The notes under the pieces: generated by a model
Databases searched by the model: none
Seen by the model: the letters and a program-made list of their open reading frames with translations, nothing else
What the model was told of the DNA's origin: nothing
Part shown: positions 51,716-62,318 of the stretch, piece after piece
Layout of the letters: the number at the start of each line of letters is the position of its first letter
Position numbering within the stretch: the stretch's first letter is position 1
Translations under genes and position numbers: made by a program
NCBI GenBank assembly: GCA_902651635.1
Contig: CACRSC010000045.1
Coordinates: forward strand, 147,839 to 211,838
Source: Mastigamoeba balamuthi
Lineage: Eukaryota > Evosea > Mastigamoebida > Mastigamoebidae
Direction: 5' to 3'
Length of the DNA stretch: 64,000 nt

Positions 51716-51919
51716 GTGTCAGCGGGGTGTTGTGTCCGCTGGGGGGTGTGCGTGGGACAGAAGGGGGCTCGAGGACAAGGATGAGATTCAGTGAACGACT
51801 GGCCGCGGTGCGTTCGCAGAGGCCAACACGAAAATGAGATTCTGCGAAGCGACCAACTGACAGATTCCTCCTCGTCACGCTGGCTATTTATAGCGCAGAA
51901 TCGCGTTCAGCAATAAAAT

Positions 51920-51992
51920 TGGTGCTTCCAGGGATCGAACCTGGGACCTTCGCGTTATCAGCACGACGCGCTACCGACTACGCTAAAGCACC
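51920..51992 (-). tRNA. tRNA-Ile, anticodon GAU
   Basis: 73 bases with complete cloverleaf pairing. The acceptor stem is GGTGCTT/AAGCACC, the D arm GCGT/GCGC, the anticodon stem TCGTG/CGCGA with loop CTGATAA (anticodon GAT), and the T arm CCAGG TTCGATC CCTGG. The discriminator is A and no CCA is encoded. No intron. Nuclear genes for isoleucine normally carry AAU (read as IAU), so GAU is unusual. The body otherwise looks like a eukaryotic tRNA-Ile. Confidence 0.93.
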
Positions 51993-52070
51993 TTCACAGA
52001 ACATTACGATCAGCTGGGACGGGTTTGATCCACACTCTTTCTCTTCCTTCTTGTCTTGTGTCTTGTGTAG

Positions 52071-53077
52071 CACTGTTGGGTCCCTTCCGAGAGATATTAG
52101 TGATCACTCACCCCCCAAAAGTGATCACTCAAATCTCACCTCCACGTCAGGAATTCATCCGCAGTGTGTGCGCGAAAGGCCCCCACATGTGATGGAGGGC
52201 GCTCAAGCGCAGAGCAACATATGAATATGTGTTGATGCCTTTCCCTGCCCACGGTGTCCCGTCTTGGCAGTTACACAGCGCTCTTTGTGAGGCCAGAATG
52301 CGACCCGGGGACCATGGCACTGGCAGGGCAGCCCAAGTGCCTGCTGTGCAGGAGCAGCAAGTTTGCACTTCACGTGACTGCCGTGCATGCCCTGCACCGC
52401 GGGGACGTTAGCACTACAATGCCGTCATGCACGCGCTGCCCCGCCGATACCTTCCAGCCCCACGAGGGCACCACCTCGTGCCTCGCTTGCGACCCAGGGC
52501 CTACAGCCCTGTGGGTGCCGCCTCATGCTTGCCGTGCACTGCAGGGATGTTTAACAACACCTCTGGGTCGCCATCATGCGCCTGCTGCCCCATGGGAGCC
52601 TTCCAGCCTGACAAGAGCACCTCGTACTGCCGTGCCTGCGATGAGAGGGACCCCTACAGCTCAGGGGGCGCCATCTCATGCACCCCATGCACTGTGGGCA
52701 CTGCACATCCACTGGCAGGCAGTGTGTCGTGCGAGGCCTGCGAGCTTGGTAGCTCGACCAAGGGCACGAGCAGCATGAACAGCTGCGTGCCCCGTGGGGA
52801 CGTACAGTGAACGGGGCACGCCCGCATACCACGACTGCAGAGGTTGCGCCCGGAGGGCTCGGACAACTACGCTGCGTGCGTCCGGCAGCTACGCGCCCAA
52901 TGCGATGACGTCCGTGCGAGTCAGCGTCAATGGGACCACAGCAACAAGTCAGGGGCGTCACAGTGCGAGCTCTGCGAGTAGGAGAAATAGCAGATTCTCT
53001 GACTCATCCCCCTAATTTCAGTGATCACTCTTCAAGATATTAGTGATCAGTGATCACCCCGGGAGGGACCCAACTGT
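52071..53077. mobile_element. 1-kb non-autonomous DNA transposon carrying a gene fragment
   Basis: The ends are inverted repeats: CACTGTTGGGTCCCTTCC at 52071 and, reading inward from 53077, CACAGTTGGGTCCCTCCC. Each is followed by several copies of the palindrome-like GTGATCACT and an ATATTAGTGATCA block. No transposase is present. The inside is a decayed Cys-rich coding fragment. I could not define a target-site duplication, so the superfamily is open. Subterminal clustered short motifs are typical of transposase binding sites. Confidence 0.7.
52270..52950 (+). pseudogene. Decayed GCC2/GCC3 (ephrin-receptor-like) Cys-rich repeat fragment
   Basis: Successive segments follow the pattern C-x2-C-x-G-x-[YF]-...-C-x2-C: SCTRCPADTFQPHEGTTSC, SCLPCTAGMFNNTSGSPSC, CPMGAFQPDKSTSYCRAC, SCTPCTVGTAHPLAGSVSC, then GTYSERGTPAYHDC. 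They are spread over three reading frames, with shifts near 52,500 and 52,800, so the piece no longer encodes one protein. Such repeats occur in extracellular parts of large receptor-like membrane proteins. Its position between transposon ends says it was captured. Confidence 0.72.
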
Positions 53078-53394
53078 GTTTTGGGACCATTATTTTTGCA
53101 CTGATTGTTGTCTGCTTCCTCACTGTTCCTCACAGTACGGACCGTGTTCACTCCGAGCTCACATCAACACAACTGATGAGCAGGCACCGAAAATATGGGA
53201 GAAAATCTGTCAGACTGCTTCCGCTTTTCGACAAGAAGAAACAGCGCATTTCTCCATGGGAACACACACCCGTTTGTTGTTCTGCGACATATCCCGCAGA
53301 TATTTAAGCGTCGGTGGTGCTACGTCCCGTGACACACACCGTTAATCGCCCAACGCCAGCATCGGAGAGCGACCCAGAGCAGAGGCCCACCACC

Positions 53395-54142
53395 ATGGAG
53401 ACGCTGACGGCCATCAACCAGCGCAGGAGCACGCGCAAGTTCACGTCGGAGCCCGTGCCCCGCGACCTCCTCGAGAAGCTCGTGCACGCCGCCCGCACCG
53501 CCCCCACCGCCCGCGACCTCCAGAACCTCCGGTTCTACGTCCTCACCAGTGCGTCCCGTCCCCCGCCTCCCTGACTACGCTGAGAGTGCCCTCTGACGAT
53601 GAGCGATGGGGGGCAGACAAGGACAAGGCCGGTGCGTTCCTGGGGCAGTACGAGGCCAAGTTCCCGCACCTGCTCGAGCGCAAGCAGCAGCTCAAGGTCG
53701 CCAACGCCGTCACCTACGGCGCCCCTGTCGTCATCATCATCACCTACCCCGTGCGCACCACTCGCCCCTCGCCCCCCGGGAGTGGAGTGGCCGCTGTGGC
53801 AGACAGAGCCCTGCTTGCGTTTGAAGCAGTGAAACAAATCAGTTGATTTGCGCATCTGTGGCAGCTAACAGCGAGACACTGCAGAAGGACAGCGAGTGGG
53901 GGCCGATGGACGTGGGGTTCGCCACGCAGAACATCCTGGTGGCAGCCGAGGCCCTGGGGCTGGGCGCGGTCCCCGTCGGCATGCTGCGTGTCGCCGCCGA
54001 CGCTGTGCTCGAGTTTGCGGGGGCCGACCCCGCCAAGGAGGCCTTCGCCCTCGCAGTGCCCGTCGGCTACATCGACCCCACGTACCGCGCCAAGCTCATG
54101 CCCAAGAAGGAGCTGCGCAGCACCGTCGTCTGGGTCGAGTGA
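53395..54142 (+). CDS. Nitroreductase-family flavoprotein
   Basis: Exons 53395-53548, 53617-53754 (or -53750) and 53865 (or 53843)-54142, about 189-195 residues, the normal family size. Members bind FMN and use NAD(P)H to reduce nitro-compounds, quinones or flavins in the cytosol. Seen are the FMN-binding start INQRRSTRKFTSEPVP, APTARDLQNLRFYVLT, VTYGAPVVIIITYP, and the closing block ATQNILVAAEALGLGAVPVG. The second intron can be cut as GT-AG (53751-53842) or as GC-AG (53755-53864, donor GCACCA); the latter gives the more usual loop length. There is no ferredoxin domain. Start is the first Met after a plausible leader. Confidence 0.88.
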
Positions 54143-54949
54143 GCGGGTGCCCCGTGAGTGAGGGGGCATCCGCCTGTCTCCTGCCCCCCCTGGCTGCGTC
54201 GTCGTCCAAAGGAAAACAGCTTCCAACACAGCAATACGCACCGTGGCCGCAGCTGTGCTCGCCTGTGTCGGGATTCTGAGCTGATTGTCTGCAGTGTACC
54301 GCCGCAGAAGGACCGTGGGGTCTCTCGTGTAGCCCCTCCTCCCACTAGGTGCTGGCCTCTGGTGCTCTGAACCAGCCGTGAAGATGCCAGCGAGACGAGA
54401 ACGATGTCTTGAATCTCAGGGCACTCAGCTGAGACGAAAACGCGTTACGAATGCGAGCCGAGCTGTTAAGAATAACAATTGAATGGTGGGCAGTAGTGGC
54501 GAAATTGAAAAAAAAGCTGACTGCAGTGACTTAGCCTCGCTGACTGTAGCCAGGTGGCTGTCCTGCGGACAGTGTGTGGCTTCGTTGCCGCCCCGTGGAG
54601 CTGCGGGGATGGTGCTTGCTTATCCACAGGCGCAGAGAAAAAAAGCAACATCATAGGGGGGGGGGGGGGGGGGGAGGTGTGTGAGGGGGAGGCGCGCCCC
54701 ACGTGACCACGATTGTACCGCGGAGTTGTTTCCATCCTTGAGGCACGGCCGGGGCCTGGTGAGGAGACCGCGCAGAGGAAAACAAGCAAACTTGCTCTGT
54801 GGTCGAATTGAATTGCGAAAATGGGAATAATAAAAGAAGAGCATTACAGCCTTGAAAAGCCGGTGGGAGCAGGTACGATGGCTGTGCATTGTAGACAGAC
54901 CAGGGGCATATCATTGCTTATGAGGGCCGCACAGTTGAGCAGTGAAACA
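54143..54949. other. Intergenic with a G-run
   Basis: Noncoding. A run of about 20 consecutive G lies near 54,656-54,675, and a diverged fragment of the neighbouring long-arm element lies at 54,519-54,616. Confidence 0.6.
54519..54616 (+). repeat. Diverged extra copy of the inner end of the long inverted arm
   Basis: It matches 60,322-60,421 in the same orientation (shared GTAGCCAGGTGGCTGTCCTG and GTGGAGCTGCGGGGATGGTG) with scattered differences, unlike the near-identical arms. It is a relic of an older member of the same family or of an earlier rearrangement. Confidence 0.8.
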
Positions 54950-56292
54950 AAAAGTAAAGTGTGCTGCATACCACAAATTCGCGCGGAGATTCGTGGGGTC
55001 ATTCTCGGGGTCGGTGGAGTCAGCCGACCGCCTGCGACTTCTCGCAAGGGGCGGTACTATCACGCGCGAGAGCCCGACCTGGCGGTCGGGAGACTCCTAT
55101 CGACCCAGAGGGGACGACCCCACGAATCTCCGCTCTCGTTTTTCTGATACCCAACACATCGGTTTTGGATTGCCGGCATACCCGCGACATCGCGCGCCCT
55201 CGCAGAGCAAAGGTTCGCGTCGCTGTGACCAGCCCTGTTCGGTGAGGTGTCGTGCACCCCGCTCCTGCCGGCCCTCCGGAGTCTGGCGGGGCGTCTCTGT
55301 TGCGCTCGCGCGCACTTTTGGGTAAAGTTGCCCAAATTCAATCTTCGCGGCCCCTTTGTTTGTTTCCGTCGCCGCGCCGCGCCGGACGCTCAGTCGCCAA
55401 GCCCTTGTCGGGGCCGGGCCATGCTCGGTCGGCTGGGGGAAGCGCTGAAGCACAGCACGGCGAAGAAGCTGGCCGCAGGTCACGCGAGTGCGCTGCACCC
55501 CTCTTCTCTTTCTTCGGATTTCCTCGGTTTGTTGTATTTCTGTCCGCTGGTCTCGGCAGGCGGCCGCACAATCTGCAGCGCCGCTCGCGCGCCGCTGCTG
55601 CGCATGGCGTCGCTACCCACCCGCGGGCATGTCGCGCACGTGCAAACTTTGCTGTGCGGCCGTTTCAGGTGTTGTGTGTGGCGGGGAGGTCTGGGCGGGT
55701 GCGATTGGCCTCGCTGTGCGCTTGGCCGGGTGGGTGCGTCTCTGTCTGACGGCTGTCGTGCCCGCTCGCACGCTCGGGAGGCCGCGCAGGAGGACGCGGC
55801 GCGAGGGTCTCGTGCGCCACGCCACGCAACGTGCTCCAGTGGGTCGGCGTCTGTCCCCGAGAGGGGCACCGTGGCGTTCAGCATCTCTGTCTCGCGCTGC
55901 GCTGCCCCGCTGGACCCCAGGGGAACTGCCCTCCCCCCCCCGTCCGTGGCTGCGACCCTCTGCCAGAGCAGCAACATCGTTCTTCGCCAGGCATCAATTG
56001 CCTGCCCCGGGGGCTGCGCGGACGGGTGGCGGGGGTGACCCATAATGGGCCTCGGCAGACACGGTATGGCGAGATTCTTGGGGCGTGGTATCAGGGGGGA
56101 TACCTCTGTGGGGCTGTGGGGGTGGTGGCGAAGCACGGTCACCTGGCTGAGCAGTGGGCAGCCAGGCTCAGTAAGCACCATCCCCGCAGCTCCACGGGCA
56201 GCAGCGAAGTCGCCCCACACTGGTCGCAGGACAGCCACCTGGCTACGGTCAGCCAGGCACAGTAACTGTAGCCCTCTTTTTTATTTTTCACT
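54950..56292 (+). repeat. Left inverted arm
   Basis: Its inverse partner is 60,304-61,648. The arm is GC-rich. It contains an ATG-led stretch MLGRLGEALKHSTAKKLAA at 55,421 ending near GCAG|GT, which could be a first exon, but no continuation is recognised. Confidence 0.93.
54958..55163. repeat. Palindromic terminal module (also at 61,433-61,640 in the other arm)
   Basis: Within each arm tip, about 40-base sequences face each other: TGTGYTGSATACCACAAA followed by CGCGGAGATTCGTGGGG, and later CCCCACGAATCTCCGC followed by TGATACCCAACACA. The unit of about 205 bases is thus an imperfect palindrome, like a MITE or a cruciform terminus. Confidence 0.78.
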
Positions 56293-57403
56293 CCACAGGA
56301 CAAGGTCTACTGCGACTAATCAAAGGCCAAGCATGACTGAACGTGTTGTGATGCAAAAGTCTGATATGCACACACACGGAGGCTCAAGGCACGAAGCACT
56401 TGGCCTGAAGGGACAACTTTCATTTGAGACCCACCAGGACCATGCAGAAGCAGCTGGGTGTGCCTGGACGTTGTCTACAATGGGTCGCAGTAGTATTGAG
56501 CCTCCAGAGTGAATTAGGCAGACAGGACCCGGTATTGAGAACCCCACTCTCCGTGAGCCTGCAACAATCACATTTCCTGCCTGTTGAGTACTCTGTCAGT
56601 TAGGGGGCTCGTCACGTGTGCTTTCCACTTGCGTGGTGCTCATTGCACAAACGCGCAACTGCAACTGTGACCGTGCTGCTGCTGCCCGTCTGCCTGTGCT
56701 CGGCCCCTCGGGGGCATGCAGACATGCAGGCCGTCTGGAATTCTCTGGAGGCGCCCCGAGCAGCACGAGAGCAAGAGCGAGAGCGAGGAGCAGACCGCAT
56801 GTGCCCTGTTCCTGCTCCCAGCCTCGTTGGTCTCTGCCGGGGACCGTGAGGTCTTTGCTCTGTGCAGTGGCCTCATGTGATACTCAGGGGCCTGGCCATG
56901 TACCCACTGAGCTGCAGGGTCGCTAACTACACCCTCTGCCCAGTGCCTGCAGCACCCAGGCACTCACGGACACGCACCCCACGTTCCTGCTCACGCCCCT
57001 CGCCACTGCAGTCACCACCATGATGCAGAGGCACCCGCTCCGGTACTCCCTCCAGTGCATGTGCTGAAGCACAGGCCGTGGCGGCGCTGCTGAAATCGAG
57101 GCCTGCTCCTGCTCATTGCGCAGCTGCACCTGTCGGGAACTGCTGCCGAAAACGCCGGGCAGCAGCACCACAGCAGCACTGCCCTCCTGTGCGCCGTTCT
57201 CGTGCAGCTGTGCTCTCGTGCATCTGAAGGTGCCCTGGTATGCCTTGCGAGCTCTGGGGCTGCCGAGACCATCGCCCTGTTCCTGCAGTGCAGGCCTGGC
57301 CCCTCCTATCAGATGGACTGGGCGCAGCAGCACTGCCTGGAGCAGCAGCAGTAGCAGATGATGTACCGCTGTGCCATATGCGTGCTGTGCAGCCTCATAG
57401 GCC

Positions 57404-57895
57404 ATGGCGGCCAGCCAGGGCACACCGTGCATTGAGGCGGGCCTGCTCAAGGGGGTCCTGGTCACTGTGTCTGTCAGGGGTACGGCTGAGCTGCTGGCAG
57501 AGCCGCAGCTGCAGCTGGCAGACGCCCTGGGCAGGGCAATCCGTGCTGTCGTGGCAGCAGAGCCTCGGGAGCGCTATGTCCAAGAGAGGGGCCTCAGTGT
57601 GAGGATCCTGGCTGATGTGCTGCACCACGTTGTGGCCAGCAGCAGCACCAAGACCACGGCCGTGGTGCTCGAGGCCCTGCACGACCTGCTGCTCCAGAGC
57701 ACTGCCAGACGACTGATGCAGGACAACAGCAGTGGTGGTGGCAGCAGTGGCAGCAGCCAGAGCACAGCGGGCTGTTTGATGGCAGTGATATCCACTGCTG
57801 CTGTGCAAGCAAGGCTCCGGAAGAGGGTCCACCATGCAGACCGAGCCGCAGCTGCAGCTGCAGCCTCGGATGACGGTGGCGATAAACTGCAATGA
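57404..57895 (+). CDS. Possible small protein inside the long-arm element
   Basis: 163 residues with a helical Ala/Leu/Glu pattern (ELLAEPQLQLADALGRAIRAVV, cut here, and VQERGLSVRILADVLHHVV-type text) and a Gly/Ser run. The opposite strand is also open, so codon evidence is weak. No family recognised. Confidence 0.3.
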   Translation: MAASQGTPCIEAGLLKGVLVTVSVRGTAELLAEPQLQLADALGRAIRAVVAAEPRERYVQERGLSVRILADVLHHVVASSSTKTTAVVLEALHDLLLQSTARRLMQDNSSGGGSSGSSQSTAGCLMAVISTAAVQARLRKRVHHADRAAAAAAASDDGGDKLQ

Positions 57896-58229
57896 TGCAG
57901 CATGCACGGACAAGCACGAGCAGAGGCAGAGGGCCCGTCGTCGAGTGCACAAGCTGTGCAAGGGCTGCCTGTCCTCTCTGGCCACCATGGAGGCCATGAA
58001 GAGGAGGGCACTGCTGGCCAAGCAGGTCCGAGTGGCCGAGGCAAGAGTGCAGGAGCTCGAGGCAGTGCAGCGGAAGCTCGTTCATGCACTCGATGATGTA
58101 AGGGCTGCCAGGGAGGAGGAGCGGGAGCAGCACAGGGCAGACCTTCTTCTGCTTGCATGGGCTTCTGAGAAGCTAACTGCACTGAGGAAAGACTACGACT
58201 GCTTGCTGGCCCGCTATACTAATACGTAA
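57836..58229 (+). CDS. Possible short coiled-coil protein inside the long-arm element
   Basis: 130 residues. It has an N-terminal Cys/His-bearing part (CNDAACTDKHEQ, HKLCKGCLSSL) followed by 70 residues of clear heptads (RVAEARVQELEAVQRKLVHA). It overlaps the previous frame by 60 bases in another phase. The CxxC and coiled-coil arrangement faintly recalls basic-zipper-like proteins. It may be one exon of a larger gene. Confidence 0.4.
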
Positions 58230-58478
58230 TTAACGAGCACAGTAGTGTGGGAGGGAGTACGGGTATGGGAAGGGGGGGAAAGAACAAAAGAAGCCAGTGG
58301 CCTGACGCAGTTCCTCCACTGACCTGACCACGACTGCACGCACGCGTGAAGTAGCTTTGGCCCCAGCTTTTGAATGTGCCGCGACCACACACGAGTGACT
58401 GTCGGAGTGATGTGTGAGAAGAGGGCAGGCATCCATCGCACTTGTATCAAAAATACGTTTGGTAATGAAACAAAAAGT

Positions 58479-58554
58479 GGAGTCGTGCGGGGCTCGACTC
58501 TGGGACCAGTGGCTCCAGTCTCACCGCCCTAGCCGCTAGGCCACACGGGCTCCT
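58479..58554 (-). pseudogene. tRNA-like sequence, probably a tRNA pseudogene
   Basis: It has a good A box (TGGCCTAGCGG) and a B-box-like GAGTCGAGCCC at the right spacing. The T stem does not pair, the acceptor pairs at only about four positions and the anticodon loop would be ten bases. It may be a decayed tRNA or a tRNA-derived repeat head. Confidence 0.5.
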
Positions 58555-60303
58555 ACAATTTATTTCACCGAGTTTTCTCCCTTTTTATCCTGCCCCCTCC
58601 CTCGTCCTTTGCTCTTTCATCCCGTCCCCGCCGTCCCCATCTGCCTCCCACACTCCTGCAACTCATCTTTTGACACGATAACTTTACATCCATCGGGCCC
58701 GCAGGCCCCTTTTTCCCGTCCAAATATCTGTCGCACCAAAACTCTGGCTGCCCACCACCGGGCTCCGGCATGCTCAAGTGTCGCACACGACGTTGCCTCA
58801 AAGGTCGCGCACCTGCGTGGGGCCTCTCTGCGACCCTGCGACCCCAAAAATCTCCGCGGGGGTTATTATCAAGTGCTTCCCCCGGCGCCTCAGCTCCAGC
58901 AGCGCCGCGCACGCATATGTCTTGCCCCGTACCCTCCCGCCCACGAATGGCCAACCCCAGAACGGTCGCTGACCGTATGCCTGCCCACCTTGCCCTCCTG
59001 CCCTCCCCGCGGCATCCCTTATGCACGCGCAAGCTAAGCTCGTATTTCTTCTACGGCGATACCCCCCCGCGTTCCACTCATGAGACCGAGCAGCACCTAG
59101 TGGCCCTCACTTGAACTTAGAATGCAGTGGCCATATTACAGGGTTTCTGGTATCCACTTCCAGATGCTCGCCTCGAAGGCCCTCATGATTGACGTCAACC
59201 CCATCAGCAGCGATTCCTCTCAGCACCAGCCGCAGTGCTGTCGTGGTCCCCTCCATCTGACACACAGTCATAGGGCGGACCGCCGAGGGAGGGGACCAGC
59301 CGCACCTGTTGTCCGCTGTCTTGCTGGTGGTGACTCTGAGCTCTCGGTCCGCCAAGACAGTCAGGGAGGTATCCTGCAGGGTGTGCTTCTAGACTCAGCA
59401 ACGCACAGAACCAGCACTGGTACTGCTGCTCCGGCCTGGCCGAGATGCCCTCGATGACGTCTTGGGCAGCAGCGCGTCCCATGCCACTTGGTCCGAGAGA
59501 TCCCACGAGGTTCGCGCGATGCCCGTTGTTGGTTGAAGACCCGTGGTCATAACAGGCAGTCAGCCTTCTCGAGTCCCCCACCCCCACTACCCTGTGGCTG
59601 TGACCCGAGATCAGGTACCAGTGGAGGGGCCGTACCCCACGTGCACCCAGTGAGACGACCCATGCCCTCTGCTGCCGCGCTCCAGGCAAACGTAGGCGTC
59701 CTGTGCCCCCCCCCCCCCTTTGTAGAGCAGCACCGAGAGCTCAATGGCACAGTTGGAGAGCTGCGTAAGGGCCAGTGTGGACACCCGAACTGACCGGGCT
59801 GGCAGCACAGGTCCAAGAGGTTCACGGCTGCAGAGAGCATGGGCCCCGGTGGCCGCCAGCTCCGCCGAGCACAACAGTGGATCTGTGGCCTGGCTGCGTC
59901 CTTGGCACCTGAGACGTCTACGAGGTCTGTGAAGTTACTGTGAGCGAGGATTAGACTGAATCAGTGCACCTTCACATAGTTGATTCTCAAGGGGTGCGAG
60001 AAGCCTACTGAGGTTTGGCAACGGCGCCTGTCTGCAGACGACGTGATTGTCTTTAGCTCCGTTCATAGCTCATCGCACACCATAAAATGAGAAGAGCCTG
60101 CTTGCCTCAAATAGACCAAAACCAAACCACTGTTGTAGTGCTTGACAAGCCCATCGATGCCAAGAGACCCTGCCTGCCACTGCTGCCACTGAAGGGACTG
60201 GCCTGGTATCTGCTACTCAGAGCAACGTCATGCGAGGCCATCAATGCCTTCATCCGGTCTGCGTAGACTCAAGAAGAGGAGAACAGTTGAGATGTTGTCA
60301 GCA

Positions 60304-61648
60304 AGTGAAAAATAAAAAAGAGGGCTACAGTTACTGTGCCTGGCTGACCGTAGCCAGGTGGCTGTCCTGCGACCAGTGTGGGGCGACTTCGCTGCTGCCC
60401 GTGGAGCTGCGGGGATGGTGCTTACTGAGCCTGGCTGCCCACTGCTCAGCCAGGTGACCGTGCTTCGCCACCACCCCCACAGCCCCACAGAGGTATCCCC
60501 CCTGATACCACGCCCCAAGAATCTCGCCATACCGTGTCTGCCGAGGCCCATTATGGGTCACCCCCGCCACCCGTCCGCGCAGCCCCCGGGGCAGGCAATT
60601 GATGCCTGGCGAAGAACGATGTTGCTGCTCTGGCAGAGGGTCGCAGCCACGGACGGGGGGGGGAGGGCAGTTCCCCTGGGGTCCAGCGGGGCAGCGCAGC
60701 GCGAGACAGAGATGCTGAACGCCACGGTGCCCCTCTCGGGGACAGACGCCGACCCACTGGAGCACGTTGCGTGGCGTGGCGCACGAGACCCTCGCGCCGC
60801 GTCCTCCTGCGCGGCCTCCCGAGCGTGCGAGCGGGCACGACAGCCGTCAGACAGAGACGCACCCACCCGGCCAAGCGCACAGCGAGGCCAATCGCACCCG
60901 CCCAGACCTCCCCGCCACACACAACACCTGAAACGGCCGCACAGCAAAGTTTGCACGTGCGCGACATGCCCGCGGGTGGGTAGCGACGCCATGCGCAGCA
61001 GCGGCGCGCGAGCGGCGCTGCAGATTGTGCGGCCGCCTGCCGAGACCAGCGGACAGAAATACAACAAACCGAGGAAATCCGAAGAAAGAGAAGAGGGGTG
61101 CAGCGCACTCGCGTGACCTGCGGCCAGCTTCTTCGCCGTGCTGTGCTTCAGCGCTTCCCCCAGCCGACCGAGCATGGCCCGGCCCCGACAAGGGCTTGGC
61201 GACTGAGCGTCCGGCGCGGCGCGGCGACGGAAACAAACAAAGGGGCCGCGAAGATTGAATTTGGGCAACTTTACCCAAAAGTGCGCGCGAGCGCAACAGA
61301 GACGCCCCGCCAGACTCCGGAGGGCCGGCAGGAGCGGGGTGCACGACACCTCACCGAACAGGGCTGGTCACAGCGACGCGAACCTTTGCTCTGCGAGGGC
61401 GCGCGATGTCGCGGGTATGCCGGCAATCCAAAACCGATGTGTTGGGTATCAGAAAAACGAGAGCGGAGATTCGTGGGGTCGTCCCCTCTGGGTCGATGGG
61501 AGTCTCCCGACCGCCAGGTCGGGCTCTCGCGCGTGATAGTACCGCCCCTTGCGAGAAGTCGCAGGCGGTCGGCTGACTCCACCGACCCCGAGAATGACCC
61601 CACGAATCTCCGCGCGATTTTGTGGTATCCAACACACTTTATTTTTTT
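60304..61648 (-). repeat. Right inverted arm
   Basis: Reverse complement of 54,950-56,292, nearly base for base. One visible change is at the sequence GACTCC(T/C)ATCGACC. The outermost part is more diverged. Confidence 0.93.
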
Positions 61649-62318
61649 TCGCCGCAATACCGCGTGGCCTCAACAGCAGAGGGCGCATCCCCTTGTCTTA
61701 CCCGGACAAGATTAAAGCCGTCGCACCCGCACCTGCTGGCCTTCAAGAGGCACGTAGCACTTTTTTCTGTTTGTGTTCCCTATCTCCTCTGTATGAGAAA
61801 CTTGTCTGCAAGTCTCAACACTCCTCACCACCACGCTCTGTTTGTGTGCTGCCCTCGTGTGAGATTCCATTGTCCCGCTGGCTCTATGCGTTGTTCTCAT
61901 ATGCTCAGACCCACCCGCACACGAAGAGGTCGCGTACAGATACAATGCTTCCTGGTTGCTGTGGCCACTTGCATCTACTTCTCCTTTGGTGAGGCTGTTC
62001 CGGCAAGATCCTGCGCCTGTCCTGGGGCTGTTTTGCGCTGTCGAGCAGAATGCGGGCTGATCGACGGGTTCTGAGTCAGTCGTGTCTTTCTTGAAGCATG
62101 CAGGTCAACAAGGCCTTTTCTGCTCTGCCGTTCACTACGGGTGCGGCCTCCCAGCCGCTGACCACGTGGTCTTCGGCGGACTCAAACTTCATAAACTGCC
62201 GAGACGTCCCTGACAGGCATGCCACTCAATCACTGTTGTGTTTGCTCTCCATTCTGAGCGAGCGGCAGGCGTTCGGCGAGATGGGTGGCACGCCGACCCA
62301 CGGTGCCCAGCGTTGCCA
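61649..62318. other. Intergenic
   Basis: About 670 bases between the element and the dehydrogenase; nothing recognised. Confidence 0.5.

Larger units (their letters stand above)
54950..61648. mobile_element. 6.7-kb element with 1.34-kb near-identical inverted arms
   Basis: The arms (54,950-56,292 and 60,304-61,648) are reverse complements with only a few differences except in the outermost 60 bases. They enclose about 4.0 kb of unique DNA. Long, homogeneous inverted arms fit a foldback or Mutator-like element. No transposase is recognisable inside, so it would be non-autonomous or host a novel enzyme. No clear target duplication was found. The centre holds two small open frames, a tRNA-like piece and otherwise unexplained sequence at 56.3-57.4 and 58.6-60.3 kb. 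A segmental inversion-duplication or an assembly fold-back cannot be excluded. Confidence 0.65.

Noticed and set aside
54656-54675. Run of about 20 G as a possible telomere-like or quadruplex feature
   Set aside because: A homopolymer with no periodic unit; could be a sequencing artefact, so only noted in the intergenic entry.
55247-56038. 263-codon frame in each inverted arm, identical on opposite strands
   Set aside because: The identity only reflects the inverted duplication. The protein lacks domain or codon cues and several other frames in the same segment are equally open.
59500-59570. Minus-strand text resembling an RNase H opening (DHGSSTNNG)
   Set aside because: Isolated and not followed by other RNase H blocks.
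60040-60075. SADDVIVFSS, resembling the reverse-transcriptase DD box
   Set aside because: A single short match with no neighbouring RT motif in frame; chance is likely.
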